From: Mesorhizobium sangaii
GTDB lineage: Bacteria; Pseudomonadota; Alphaproteobacteria; Rhizobiales; Rhizobiaceae
Direction of reading: 5' to 3'
Assembly (NCBI RefSeq): GCF_014207355.1
Contig: NZ_JACHEF010000007.1
Span: forward strand, 310,001 to 374,000
DNA: 64,000 nucleotides
The translations under genes were made by a program, and so were the position numbers. Each line of letters starts with the position of its first letter. Position 1 is the stretch's first letter. Shown piece by piece: positions 1-8,908 of this stretch. Below the pieces are notes generated by a model, which saw nothing but the letters and a program-made list of their open reading frames with translations, was not told where the DNA came from and ran no database searches.

Positions 1-1531
1 GCGTCGGCATCACCGAGGCGTCGACCACCCGCAAGGCCCGTATGCCGCGCACGCGCAGTTGCGGATCGACCACCGCCATGTCGTCGATGCCCATCTTGCA
101 GGTGCCCGCCGGGTGATAGATCGTATCGGCACGGGCTCGGATATGGGTCATCAGCTCGGCATCGCTCGATACGCCGGCGGTGTAGATTTCCCTGGCGCGG
201 TATTTGGCCAGCGCCGGCGCCTCCAGTATGCCGCGCATCATTCTGACACCTTTGAGCAACAGCTCGGCGTCGCGTTTGTCGGACAGAAAACGCGGATCGA
301 TGCGCGGTGGCGCCAGCGGGTCGCGCGCCGACAACCCGACCTCGCCGCGCGAATGCGGCCGCAGCACACAGACGTGGCAGGAGAAACCATAACCCATATG
401 CAGCTTGCGACCATGATCATCGACGATGGCGATGCAGAAATGCAGTTGCAGATCGGGACGATGGATCGCCGGGTCGGATTTGAGGAAGGCGCCGCCCTCC
501 GCGTAGGGCGTGGCGATCATACCGCCGCCATCCCTGCGCCAACGCCGCAGATGCCGCAGCAGGCTAGGCAGACCGCGCAGGCCAATGCCCATCATGTCGG
601 TATTCTTCGATTTCCAGCCCATGATGAAATCAAGATGGTCCTGCAGGTTCTTGCCGACGCCGGGCAGTTCATGGATGATCGGAATTCCGTGCGCTGCAAG
701 CTCGACAGCCGGGCCGATCCCGGACAGCATCAAGAGCTGTGGCGAGCCGAAGGCACCAGCGCAGACGATGACCTCGCGCCTGGCCTTCGCAACGGCTTCA
801 TTCTTGCCGGTGCGATAGCGCACGCCGGTAGCCCGCTTGCCTTCAAGGACGATACCCGTGGCTTGCGCTCCGGTGACAACGGTGAGGTTTGGCCGGCTCA
901 TCGCCGGGTGTAGATAGGCGGCGGCTGCGGAACAGCGCTCGCCATTGCGGCGTTCGCCCCAGAATTGCGTGACCTGATAAAGTCCGGCCCCTTCCTGTTC
1001 GACGCCGTTGAAATCATCGTTGCGCCGGATCTGGTTTTCGCCACAGGCCTCGACAAAGGCCTTGGAGAGCGCACGCGGCTCCTGCTGCTCGGCGACCCGC
1101 AATGGTCCCTCGCCACCGTGCAAGGCATCCGCACCACGCTGATTGCCTTCCGCACGCCGGAAATAGGGCAGCACCTCGCCCCATGACCAGCCGTCGCAGC
1201 CGAGATCGGCCCATTCGTCATAGTCGCCGCGGTGCCCGCGTGTGTAGAGCATGGCATTGATGGCGCTCGAGCCACCCAGCGCCTTGCCGCGCGGCTGGTA
1301 CCCCTTGCGGCCGCCAAGCTCTGGCTGCGGCACGGTCTCGAAGGCCCAGTTGTTGATCTTCGGCCGGCCCGGCAACAGCGCGATGACGCCTGCCGGTGCG
1401 CGGATGAGCAGATCTCTGCCCTCGCCGCCGGCTTCGATCAGGCAAACCCTTTTCGATGGATCTTCTGAGAGCCGCGCGGCAAGCGTGCAGCCGGCGGACC
1501 CGCCACCGGCAATGACGTAGTCGAAATCCAT
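1..1531 (-). CDS. GMC family FAD-dependent oxidoreductase (choline dehydrogenase-like), C-terminus off the window
   Basis: About 510 codons are visible and the gene runs off the left edge. The start ATG (1531-1529) follows a strong GGGAGGAG Shine-Dalgarno. The N-terminus MDFDYVIAGGGSAGCTLAAR is the ADP-binding GxGxxG fold for FAD. The GMC signature stretches around GKALGGSSAINAMLYTRGH and GAFGSPQLLMLSGIGP are present, as is the C-terminal HPAGTCKMG active-site region with its conserved His. GMC enzymes are usually 530-550 aa, so only some 20-35 residues are missing. The family oxidises alcohols (choline, polyethylene glycol, glucose and others); the substrate cannot be told from sequence. It is separated by ~150 bp from the sulfur operon upstream on the same strand and is probably an independent unit. 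Confidence 0.93.
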   Translation of the reverse strand, partial: MDFDYVIAGGGSAGCTLAARLSEDPSKRVCLIEAGGEGRDLLIRAPAGVIALLPGRPKINNWAFETVPQPELGGRKGYQPRGKALGGSSAINAMLYTRGHRGDYDEWADLGCDGWSWGEVLPYFRRAEGNQRGADALHGGEGPLRVAEQQEPRALSKAFVEACGENQIRRNDDFNGVEQEGAGLYQVTQFWGERRNGERCSAAAAYLHPAMSRPNLTVVTGAQATGIVLEGKRATGVRYRTGKNEAVAKARREVIVCAGAFGSPQLLMLSGIGPAVELAAHGIPIIHELPGVGKNLQDHLDFIMGWKSKNTDMMGIGLRGLPSLLRHLRRWRRDGGGMIATPYAEGGAFLKSDPAIHRPDLQLHFCIAIVDDHGRKLHMGYGFSCHVCVLRPHSRGEVGLSARDPLAPPRIDPRFLSDKRDAELLLKGVRMMRGILEAPALAKYRAREIYTAGVSSDAELMTHIRARADTIYHPAGTCKMGIDDMAVVDPQLRVRGIRALRVVDASVMPT

Positions 1532-1679
1532 GATCTCCTCCCGGTCGGAGCGCCGCGCGTCCAAAGGACCCGCAAAGGACGCTCCGAGACTCATGCACAT
1601 CAGGCGGATGTTTCCGTCCGGATGACCAAGAGAAGGCCCGATCACAACCGATGTAAAGACGCGTGGAATTACCGCTGCG

Positions 1680-2216
1680 TCAGCTGACGCGAACGCGCCG
1701 CCAGGAATATTTTGGCCCCTTGGGCTCCTGTACGGCGGTTGGCTGGTAGTAGAGCCCCAGCCCGCCGGTGCGGCCCTCTTCCAGCCGCTTCAACAGCACC
1801 GGGTTAGATATCTCGAATTCGTCGAAGCCGAGCCGCAGCATATGCGGCAACTGGTCGACCAGCACTTGGCCGGTGGCGCGCACTGCACCCTCGAAATGAT
1901 AGCGGCTGCGCAGCAATTCGCCCTTGGAGAAGGACCGGCCGTCGCTGAAGGCCGGGAAGGCCAGTGCCACCAGTGACAGCTGGTCGAGCAGATCGGCGAT
2001 CTTCTCGAGCTGGTCGCCGGGCTGCAGCGTGACGCCGAGCCGCTCCGTGGCGGACCGGCGCACCTCGGGATCGAGATCGAGAAACGCCTGCAGCGGCAGG
2101 ATGAAGCGGCCATTGGCGGACAGCGCGTCCGCACTTTCGGCATGAGCCCACTCGTCCTCGCGAAAACCGGTCGGGGTCCAGAGGCGGGTCTCCGGTGTCG
2201 TCGGTTCGGTCATCAA
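1680..2216 (-). CDS. DUF934 domain protein of the sulfite-reduction operon
   Basis: A 178-residue protein that fits DUF934 by sequence character: a conserved region around residues 60-150 with GDQLEKIADLLDQLSLVALA and the terminal FDEFEISNP-like block. DUF934 proteins are a standing companion of cysI and cysH in alpha- and betaproteobacteria and are presumed accessory to sulfite reduction; their biochemical role is not established to my knowledge. It lies 135 bp downstream of cysH on the same strand, and that gap is filled by a palindromic repeat element (2242-2354) which could weaken read-through. Two adjacent ATG codons open the frame and either could be used. Confidence 0.85.
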   Translation of the reverse strand: MMTEPTTPETRLWTPTGFREDEWAHAESADALSANGRFILPLQAFLDLDPEVRRSATERLGVTLQPGDQLEKIADLLDQLSLVALAFPAFSDGRSFSKGELLRSRYHFEGAVRATGQVLVDQLPHMLRLGFDEFEISNPVLLKRLEEGRTGGLGLYYQPTAVQEPKGPKYSWRRVRVS

Positions 2217-2241
2217 AAATTCCTAAGTCCGAAAGAATTCC

Positions 2242-2354
2242 AGGGTGCGTGAAATTCAGGTGGGTTCCGAGAACCGGAGCGGAGCGTACTTAAGTACGTG
2301 AGCACCGGAAACCGCCAGTTGCAGGCCGGCATCACCTGAATACTACATACCCTA
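2242..2354. repeat. Dispersed palindromic element, copy A (between cysH and DUF934)
   Basis: The element is bounded by inverted ends, AGGGT-N8-ATTCAGGT on the left and ACCTGAAT-N9-ACCCT on the right. It contains a perfect 14-bp palindrome CGTACTTAAGTACG (2285-2298) and the blocks GGGTTCCGAGAACCGGAG and GCAGGCCGGCATCACCTGAA. The same ends and blocks occur at 30071-30225. The right end overlaps the TAG stop codon of cysH (2352-2354). Confidence 0.8.
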
Positions 2355-3116
2355 GAGCGATGCGTCGGTCAGCGACTTTTCCAGTCCCGACAGGTGAATG
2401 CCGCACTCGGTCTTGGCATGACCGGCCCAGCGGCCGCTGCGCGCGTCCTCGCCGGGCTGCACCGGCTGCGTGCACGGGAAGCACCCGATCGACAGATAGC
2501 CATAGGCGACCAGCGGATTTTCGCGCAGCGCATGCGCGCGCATGTAATCCGCCTGGTCCGATGTCGTCCAGTGCGCCAGCGGATTGATTCGGATGCGCGG
2601 CCCGACCGCCTCGAACACCGGAAGCGCTGCCCGGGTCGAGGCCTGGAAGCGCTTGCGGCCGGTGAACCAGGCGCGGAAAGGTGCAACGCCACGCGCCAGA
2701 GGCTCGACCTTGCGCACGTCGCAGCAGGCGTCGGTATTGCTCTGGTGCAGATTGCCCGTCGGGTCGATCCGTTCGAGCGCTGCTTCTTCAGGTTTGATCA
2801 CCCGGATGTTGGTCAGCCCGAAATCGGCGGCAAGCGCGTCGCGATAGCTGAGCGTCTCCTCGAAATGCTTGCCGGTGTCGAGGAAGATGACCGGCAGCGT
2901 CCGGTCGATCGTGGAGATCATGTGCAGCAGCACGGCCGAATCGGCGCCGAATGACGACACCGCGGCGATCTCGTCGTGGAACAGTTCGCGGGCCGAGCGT
3001 TCGATGATCTCGAGCGGGGTCAGATGACCATACAGCGCATCGAGCCCCGCTGCTTTCGCGGCGATGCCGTCATCGACGTCGACGATACGGTCAAGCGGCC
3101 TTGGCTTCGCCAGCAT
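2352..3116 (-). CDS. cysH: Phosphoadenylyl/adenylyl-sulfate reductase (thioredoxin-dependent)
   Basis: The 254-residue enzyme reduces activated sulfate to sulfite in assimilatory sulfur metabolism. The PAPS-reductase/ATP-pyrophosphatase fold is shown by SSFGADSAVLLHMI (P-loop-like) near residue 55 and by the C-terminal ECGIHL motif with the catalytic Cys near residue 240. The paired cysteines ACCDVRKVEPL and GCFPC form the CC...CxxC set that holds a 4Fe-4S cluster in APS-type reductases, so the substrate is probably adenylylsulfate rather than PAPS, as is known for other rhizobial CysH proteins. Its 5' end overlaps the end of cysI by 26 bp, so the two are translationally linked. Its stop codon lies inside the repeat element downstream. 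Confidence 0.95.
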   Translation of the reverse strand: MLAKPRPLDRIVDVDDGIAAKAAGLDALYGHLTPLEIIERSARELFHDEIAAVSSFGADSAVLLHMISTIDRTLPVIFLDTGKHFEETLSYRDALAADFGLTNIRVIKPEEAALERIDPTGNLHQSNTDACCDVRKVEPLARGVAPFRAWFTGRKRFQASTRAALPVFEAVGPRIRINPLAHWTTSDQADYMRAHALRENPLVAYGYLSIGCFPCTQPVQPGEDARSGRWAGHAKTECGIHLSGLEKSLTDASL

Positions 3117-4761
3117 AGAGCGCCTCCTTGAACGGCGCGGGACCGACTCGGCGGTAGGCGTCGATGAATTTTTCTTGTGGGTTGAGCCGAAGGCCGAGAT
3201 AGGTCTCGACGATCTGCTCGATGGCGTCGGTGATCTCTTCCGAGCTGAAGCCGCGGCCGATGATCTCGCCGACCGACGTGTTCTCGTCGGCCGAGCCGCC
3301 CAGCGTCACCTGATAGAGCTCGGAGCCCTTCTTCTCGACGCCGAGGATGCCGATATGGCCGACATGGTGGTGGCCGCACGCATTGATGCAGCCCGAAATC
3401 TTCAGCTTCAGTTCGCCGATCTCGCGCTGCCGCTCCAGCGAGGCGAAGCGGCGCGAGATTTCCTGTGCGATCGGGATCGAGCGCGCCGTCGCCAGCGCGC
3501 AATAGTCGAGGCCCGGGCAAGCGATGATGTCCGATATCAGGTTGGAATTGGCCGTCGCCAGCCCGATGTCGACCAGCGCGTCATAGACCGCCTTGAGATC
3601 GGCACGCGCCACATGCGGCAGGATCAGGTTCTGCTCATGGCTGACGCGAAGCTCGTCGAAGGCGTATTTCTCGGCGATGTCGGCGACCGCTTCCATCTGG
3701 CTGTCGGAGGCATCGCCCGGCACCTCGCCGATGCCCTTCAGCGAAATGGTCACCGCCGCATAGTCGGGATGGCGGTGCGTCACCACGTTCTGGTCGAGCC
3801 AATCGGAAAAGCTCTTCGAATCGAGGCGCGCCAGCTTCACCGCTGCGTCGCCGTCCGGCCGGTCGGTGAGCGCCGGAGGCGCGAAATAGGCCTGGATGGC
3901 GCGGATATCAGCGTCCGGCAGCTTCAGTTCGGCGTCCTTCAGTTCCTGCCATTCGGCCTCGACCTGGCGGGTGATTTCCTCGACGCCGGTCTCGTGGACG
4001 AGGATCTTGATGCGCGCCTTGTACTTGTTGTCGCGGCGCCCATAGAGGTTGTAAACGCGCAGGATCGCCGTGCAGTAGGACAGGAGGTCGACCTCCGGCA
4101 GGAAGTCGCGGATCTTCCTGGCCACCATCGGCGTGCGGCCCTGGCCGCCGCCGATATAGACGGCGAAGCCGAGTTCGCCGGCGGCGTTCTTCTTCAGGTG
4201 TAGGCCGATGTCGTGGGTCTGGATGGCGGCGCGGTCACGCTCGGCACCTGTTACCGCGATCTTGAACTTGCGCGGCAGGAACGAGAATTCCGGATGCACC
4301 GACGACCACTGGCGCAGGATTTCCGCATAGGGGCGCGGATCGGCGACCTCGTCGGCGGCGGCGCCTGCGAAATGATCGGCGGTGACATTGCGGATGCAGT
4401 TGCCGCTGGTCTGGATGGCATGCATCTCGACGCTTGCGAGATCCGCCAGGATCGCCGGAATATCCGACAGCGCCGGCCAGTTGAACTGGATGTTCTGGCG
4501 CGTGGTGAAATGGCCGTAGCCCTTGTCGTATTTGCGGGCGATGTGGCCGAGCATACGCAACTGCTTGCCGTTCAGCGTGCCATAGGGCACCGCGATGCGC
4601 AGCATGTAGGCGTGCAGTTGAAGATAGACGCCGTTCATCAGCCTCAGCGGCCGGAACTGGTCCTCGGTGATTTCGCCGGCAAGGCGGCGCAGGACCTGGT
4701 CGCTGAACTCGGCGACGCGGGCCTGGACAAAATCGTGGTCGAACTCATCGTAACGGTACAT
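3091..4761 (-). CDS. cysI: Sulfite (nitrite/sulfite) reductase hemoprotein
   Basis: A 556-residue siroheme- and 4Fe-4S-containing reductase that takes sulfite to sulfide with six electrons. Two ferredoxin-like/NIR repeats are recognisable. The C-terminal cluster ligands appear as CPGLDYCALA and SGCINACGHHH, the two Cx(4-5)C pairs that bind the bridged siroheme-4Fe4S centre. Length is normal for the single-chain alphaproteobacterial type. It sits in cysG-DUF2849-cysI-cysH-DUF934 order on one strand, with siroheme made by the upstream cysG. The gap to DUF2849 is only 42 bp and cysH overlaps its 3' end. Confidence 0.95.
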   Translation of the reverse strand: MYRYDEFDHDFVQARVAEFSDQVLRRLAGEITEDQFRPLRLMNGVYLQLHAYMLRIAVPYGTLNGKQLRMLGHIARKYDKGYGHFTTRQNIQFNWPALSDIPAILADLASVEMHAIQTSGNCIRNVTADHFAGAAADEVADPRPYAEILRQWSSVHPEFSFLPRKFKIAVTGAERDRAAIQTHDIGLHLKKNAAGELGFAVYIGGGQGRTPMVARKIRDFLPEVDLLSYCTAILRVYNLYGRRDNKYKARIKILVHETGVEEITRQVEAEWQELKDAELKLPDADIRAIQAYFAPPALTDRPDGDAAVKLARLDSKSFSDWLDQNVVTHRHPDYAAVTISLKGIGEVPGDASDSQMEAVADIAEKYAFDELRVSHEQNLILPHVARADLKAVYDALVDIGLATANSNLISDIIACPGLDYCALATARSIPIAQEISRRFASLERQREIGELKLKISGCINACGHHHVGHIGILGVEKKGSELYQVTLGGSADENTSVGEIIGRGFSSEEITDAIEQIVETYLGLRLNPQEKFIDAYRRVGPAPFKEALYAGEAKAA

Positions 4762-4803
4762 GCTTCGTCTTTCAGGGCGCGTCCGCCCATGCCTGGTGTC
4801 TTG

Positions 4804-5097
4804 TTAAGCTGCCCGGGCAGCCTGCTTGCCGAGATCGTTGCGGATGGTCGGGCCGGCGGCGCGGATCTTCTCGCGCAACCGCACCGGCTCGACGATGCCG
4901 TCGACGACATCGGCGTCGATTAAATTGACGTCGACCACTTCGTTGTCGGCATAGGCCTTGGTGCCGATCGCCTCCAGCCGATCCTCGGCCGCCTTGTCGT
5001 GCGCGAGGTCGGCATGGTCTACCGTCTCGGCCCAGCCGCCATCGGCATACCAGACGGCAATGCCGTCACTGAGGCGGTTAGCGGTCAGTATCTTCAT
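4804..5097 (-). CDS. DUF2849 domain protein
   Basis: A 97-residue, acidic soluble protein of the DUF2849 type, with the characteristic start MKILTANRLSDGIAVWY and a W-x-E-x(6)-H-rich centre. It is found in this position, between cysG and cysI, in many alphaproteobacteria, which suggests a role in siroheme or sulfite-reductase function; no activity is known to me. The start ATG (5097-5095) overlaps the stop codon of cysG as ATGA, so translation is coupled. Confidence 0.88.
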   Translation of the reverse strand: MKILTANRLSDGIAVWYADGGWAETVDHADLAHDKAAEDRLEAIGTKAYADNEVVDVNLIDADVVDGIVEPVRLREKIRAAGPTIRNDLGKQAARAA

Positions 5098-6545
5098 TGT
5101 TGAACTCCCTCAGTGGCAGCTGCGGACACGCCTGCATGCCTGTGTGCCGCGAGCGGCTCGGACCGTTCAAAGTTGGCGCCGGCAACCGCATCGCCGATGA
5201 TGGTCATGACCGGGCCGGAAAGATCGGCACGCGCTTCCAGCGACGGCAGGTCGGCAAGCGTGCCGTGGAAGCGGCGGCGATTGGCGAGGCTGGCATTCTC
5301 GACCACGGCCACCGCCGTGTCGGGCGACAGGCCGGCCTCGATCAGCCGGCCGGCAACTTCGGCCGCCACCGAGCGGCCCATATAGACGGCGACGGTCGCG
5401 CCCGAAATGGCAAGCTTGGCCCAGTCGGGCAGCGAATTGCCCTTGAGGTCGTGGCCGGTCGTGAACACCATCGACGAGGAAACGCCGCGCAAGGTCAGCG
5501 GCAATTCGAAATCTGCGGCGGCGGCGAAGGCTGCGGTAACACCCGGAACCACCTCATAGGCAATGCCGGCATCACGCAGTGCTGCCATCTCCTCGCCGGC
5601 CCGGCCGAACACCAACGGATCGCCCGACTTCAACCGCACGACACGCTTGCCTTGGCGCCCAAGTTCGACCAGCAGCGCATTGATCTCGGCCTGGCTCTTG
5701 GTGTGGCAGCCTTTGCGTTTGCCGACCGGCAGGCGCTCGGCATCGCGGCGCCCCATGGCAACGACCGCTTCCGGCACCAGCGCGTCATGGACGATGACAT
5801 CGGCCTCCATCAGCAGGCGGTGGGCGCGCAGGGTCAAAAGATCCTCGGCGCCCGGACCGGCACCGACGAGCGCGATATGACCTGAAGCCGGGGAGTTCGA
5901 AAGCAGAAGATCGACCGCGGCGTCATGCGCCTGCGACAGCTGGCCGGCGCCCACCGCGTGGGCAGGCGCGCCGCCGAAAAAGTCGCTCCAGAACCGGCGC
6001 CGGGCATTGCCTTTCGGCAGCAGCTTCTCGGCAGCACCGCGAAACGACGCGGCAAGCGTTGCCAGCGGCCCAAGCGACGGCGACAGCAGCTGGTCGATGC
6101 GGCTGCGCAGCATCTGGGCAAGCACCGGGCCTGCCCCTTCCGTGCCGATGGCGATGGCGATCGGCGCGCGGTTGACCAGCGCCGGGGTGAAGAAATCGCA
6201 GAGCTCCGGCCGGTCGACGGCATTGACCGGGATACCCAGCCGGCGCGCGTCCGCGGCCACCCGGCGGTCGAGTTCGTCGTCGCCACTGGCGGCAAATACC
6301 ATGGCCGCGCCTTCGAGCTGCGACGCGTCGTACGCGGCGACCACATGGCTGGCATCGGACTGGGCGATGAACGCGAGCAGGTCGGGCTCGGCATCTTCAG
6401 CGATGATGCGCAGGACCGCGCTCGATTGCCCGATCAGCCGCGCCTTGGCCAGCGCCTCGTCGCCGCCGCCGACGATGGCCACGGTTTGCCCCTCGACCCG
6501 CAGGAAGACGGGGAAGGCATTGAGCTTGGGAACAGTGTGCGGCAT
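5094..6545 (-). CDS. cysG: Siroheme synthase: precorrin-2 dehydrogenase/ferrochelatase fused to uroporphyrinogen-III C-methyltransferase
   Basis: A bifunctional 483-residue enzyme making siroheme for CysI. The N-terminal third has a Rossmann NAD site (VAIVGGGDEALAKARLI, residues ~18-35) and the dehydrogenase/chelatase domain. The C-terminal part is the SAM-dependent methyltransferase with VGAGPGAEDLLTLRA (~228-242), RLKSGDPLVFGRAGEE and the VVPGVTAAFAAAA motif. The frame is open upstream to 6692, but ATG 6545 gives the conserved MPHTVPKLNAFPVFLRVEGQ start, so it was chosen. It is the first gene of the sulfur operon. A palindrome 236 bp upstream may be its operator. Confidence 0.94.
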   Translation of the reverse strand: MPHTVPKLNAFPVFLRVEGQTVAIVGGGDEALAKARLIGQSSAVLRIIAEDAEPDLLAFIAQSDASHVVAAYDASQLEGAAMVFAASGDDELDRRVAADARRLGIPVNAVDRPELCDFFTPALVNRAPIAIAIGTEGAGPVLAQMLRSRIDQLLSPSLGPLATLAASFRGAAEKLLPKGNARRRFWSDFFGGAPAHAVGAGQLSQAHDAAVDLLLSNSPASGHIALVGAGPGAEDLLTLRAHRLLMEADVIVHDALVPEAVVAMGRRDAERLPVGKRKGCHTKSQAEINALLVELGRQGKRVVRLKSGDPLVFGRAGEEMAALRDAGIAYEVVPGVTAAFAAAADFELPLTLRGVSSSMVFTTGHDLKGNSLPDWAKLAISGATVAVYMGRSVAAEVAGRLIEAGLSPDTAVAVVENASLANRRRFHGTLADLPSLEARADLSGPVMTIIGDAVAGANFERSEPLAAHRHAGVSAAATEGVQQ

Positions 6546-7029
6546 GGACGCGAGCGGAATCCTGAACGGGCCTGCAGTTCTACGCGCAGGCGCGAAAAAC
6601 CAGAAGGAACGCACTCGCGCATCGCTTGTCGGGATGCAATCGCTTTTCTGAATGCTCGCTAGCCAAGAGAAAAATATTCCTCGTTGGCACACGGAACGGA
6701 TTCAAGCTGCTGCCGCAGGCCTTGATTTGCGCCTGTTTTAGCGCCCGACGAAAAATACCGCAAAACAGTTTTTTCTAAATTCTACCAATTTAGTAGATTA
6801 AAGCCGCCTGCACCAAAACCCAAGCAAAGTAGCAACATCTCCGCCCTTTTCGATCAGGCGGTGCATGATCTGCGTGAATTCTGACGGCATTCGTTTTCTG
6901 CGCCCTCGCCGTCGATTTCGCGCGCTTGCGGGTTGCATCGTCGACACCCCTTCAACCATATTGCAAACAGGCGGCGGCTTCGGGCGGCGCACATCCGACA
7001 TCTCTGGTTTGAAAGGCGCTCCATAAACA
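6546..7029. other. 484-bp divergent control region between cysG and the CPA2 antiporter
   Basis: No gene is supported here; the small frames lack family resemblance and sensible ribosome sites. The AT-rich core at about 6750-6800 contains a near-perfect palindrome (separate entry). The stretch 6800-7029 is ordinary GC-rich sequence that should hold the antiporter promoter, which I cannot place confidently. Confidence 0.6.
6781..6797. promoter_or_regulatory. 17-bp palindrome, candidate operator of the sulfur operon
   Basis: TCTACCAATTTAGTAGA is symmetric about 6789 with one mismatched pair. It sits in the only AT-rich part of the gap, upstream of cysG. The shape (AT-centred short palindrome) would suit an Rrf2-type or LysR-type regulator. 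No regulator gene lies next to it, so the assignment is inference. Confidence 0.45.
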
Positions 7030-8817
7030 ATGCCGCATGACACGCCCCTTATTGCCACCATCGTTGCCGGTCTGGGGCTGGCTTTCGTCTTCGGCGCTCT
7101 CGCCAACCGCTTCCGCATTCCGCCGCTGGTCGGCTATCTCGTAGCCGGCGTGCTGGTCGGGCCGAACACGCCCGGCTTCGTCGCCGATGCCGGCCTTGCC
7201 AATGAGCTCGCCGAAATCGGCGTCATCCTGCTGATGTTCGGCGTCGGCCTGCACTTCTCGCTGAAGGATTTGCTGTCGGTGCGCGCCATCGCCGTGCCCG
7301 GCGCCATCGTCCAGATCGGCTTTGCCACCGCACTCGGCGCCGGGCTGTCCTGGATGCTCGGCTGGTCGATGGGCGCGGGGCTGGTTTTTGGCCTAGCGCT
7401 GTCGGTCGCCTCGACCGTGGTGCTGCTCCGCGCCTTGCAGGAGCGGCGGATGATCGAGACCGAGCGCGGCCGCATCGCCGTCGGCTGGCTGATCGTCGAG
7501 GACTTGGCCATGGTGCTGGCGTTGGTGCTGCTGCCGGCCCTTGCCGGCGTGCTCGGCGGCCAGGAGCAGGCGGACACCCATGTGAGCGGGATGCTGTCGC
7601 TGCCCGCAGGCTATGGCATCTGGGGCGTCGTCGGCATCACGCTGGCCAAGGTAGCCGCCTTCGTCGTCGTCATGCTGGTCGTCGGCCGCCGGGTCATCCC
7701 CTGGATCCTCCACTATGTCGCGCACACCGGCTCGCGCGAACTGTTCCGGCTCGCCGTGCTGGCCATTGCGCTTGGCGTCGCCTTCGGCGCGGCCAAGCTG
7801 TTCGGGGTTTCGCTGGCGCTGGGCGCCTTCTTTGCCGGCATGATCATGAGCGAGTCCGAGCTCAGCCATCGCGCCGCCGAGGAATCGCTGCCGCTGCGCG
7901 ATGCCTTTTCCGTGCTGTTCTTCGTCTCGGTCGGCATGCTGTTCGACCCGTTCAGCCTGATCAGCAATGGCTGGCCGATCCTGGCGACGCTCGCCATCAT
8001 AGTCATCGGCAAATCGCTGGCGGCATTCGTCATCGTCATTGCCTTCGGCTATCCGCTGGCCACGGCGCTGATGATTTCGGCAAGCCTTGCCCAGATCGGC
8101 GAATTTTCCTTCATCCTGGCTGAACTCGGTGTCGGGCTGAAACTATTGCCCGAACAGGGCCGCGACCTGATCCTGGCCGGCGCCATCCTGTCGATCGTCC
8201 TCAACCCGCTGATGTTCCTCGCCATCGACTGGATGAAACCATGGCTTGAAGCCCGCGCCGCCAAGACGGCGCCATCAGTCGAGGCAAAGCCGCTCGGTCC
8301 GGCGACGGAACCCGGCCAGGTGGCCTCGGTTGCGGCGACGACCAACAGGGAAGACGGGCCGCGGCCCAGGACAATTCTCGCCAACCACGCCATCCTGATC
8401 GGCTATGGCCGTGTCGGCAGCCTTGTCGGCGCGGCGCTGAAAGAGGCCGCCCTGCCCTTCCTCGTCATCGAGGATGCCGACAAGACACTGGCCAGGCTGA
8501 AGGCCGACGGCATCGAGACCGTGTCCGGCAATGCGGCCAATGCCGAAGTGTTCGCCGCCGCCAATCCCGAAGGCGCCAGGCGGCTGATCCTGGCCATCCC
8601 CAATGCCTTCGAGGCCGGCCAGATCGTGCTGCGGGCGCGGGCCGCCAACCCTGGCATCAACGTCATCGCCCGCGCCCATTCCGACGCCGAGGTCGAGCAT
8701 CTCAAGGGGCTCGGCGCAGACACGGTGATCATGGGCGAGCGCGAGATTGCGCGCGGTATCGTCGAAGAGGTGCTTGGGCATAAGCCGCCCGAGGCCTCTG
8801 AACCGTCCGCGGCCTGA
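7030..8817 (+). CDS. ybaL: CPA2 family cation:proton antiporter with RCK domain (YbaL-type)
   Basis: A 595-residue inner-membrane protein. Residues ~1-400 form the sodium/hydrogen exchanger domain with about 12 hydrophobic segments and the typical opening PLVGYLVAGVLVGPNTPGF. Residues ~445-570 form a cytoplasmic TrkA-N/RCK nucleotide-binding domain beginning HAILIGYGRVGSLVG (GxGxxG). Proteins of this kind move K+ or Na+ against H+ and are gated by NAD(H) or other nucleotides. The order of domains and the Ala-rich linker around residue 420 fit YbaL better than KefB/KefC, and no KefF/KefG partner is adjacent. It appears monocistronic and is convergent with the AraC gene downstream. Confidence 0.9.
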   Translation: MPHDTPLIATIVAGLGLAFVFGALANRFRIPPLVGYLVAGVLVGPNTPGFVADAGLANELAEIGVILLMFGVGLHFSLKDLLSVRAIAVPGAIVQIGFATALGAGLSWMLGWSMGAGLVFGLALSVASTVVLLRALQERRMIETERGRIAVGWLIVEDLAMVLALVLLPALAGVLGGQEQADTHVSGMLSLPAGYGIWGVVGITLAKVAAFVVVMLVVGRRVIPWILHYVAHTGSRELFRLAVLAIALGVAFGAAKLFGVSLALGAFFAGMIMSESELSHRAAEESLPLRDAFSVLFFVSVGMLFDPFSLISNGWPILATLAIIVIGKSLAAFVIVIAFGYPLATALMISASLAQIGEFSFILAELGVGLKLLPEQGRDLILAGAILSIVLNPLMFLAIDWMKPWLEARAAKTAPSVEAKPLGPATEPGQVASVAATTNREDGPRPRTILANHAILIGYGRVGSLVGAALKEAALPFLVIEDADKTLARLKADGIETVSGNAANAEVFAAANPEGARRLILAIPNAFEAGQIVLRARAANPGINVIARAHSDAEVEHLKGLGADTVIMGEREIARGIVEEVLGHKPPEASEPSAA

Positions 8818-8908
8818 GCCGATCCACAATGATCACTGTTCGCCTTTGGCCGATGGCCGGCGACAGATTGCACAGCCGATCTCAACCGTCCGCCCTCAAT
8901 CGAATTGA

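Noticed and set aside
3064..4203. 379-codon plus-strand frame
   Set aside because: It is antisense to cysI; repeated VADLPG/RRAA-like stretches are a GC-bias artefact.
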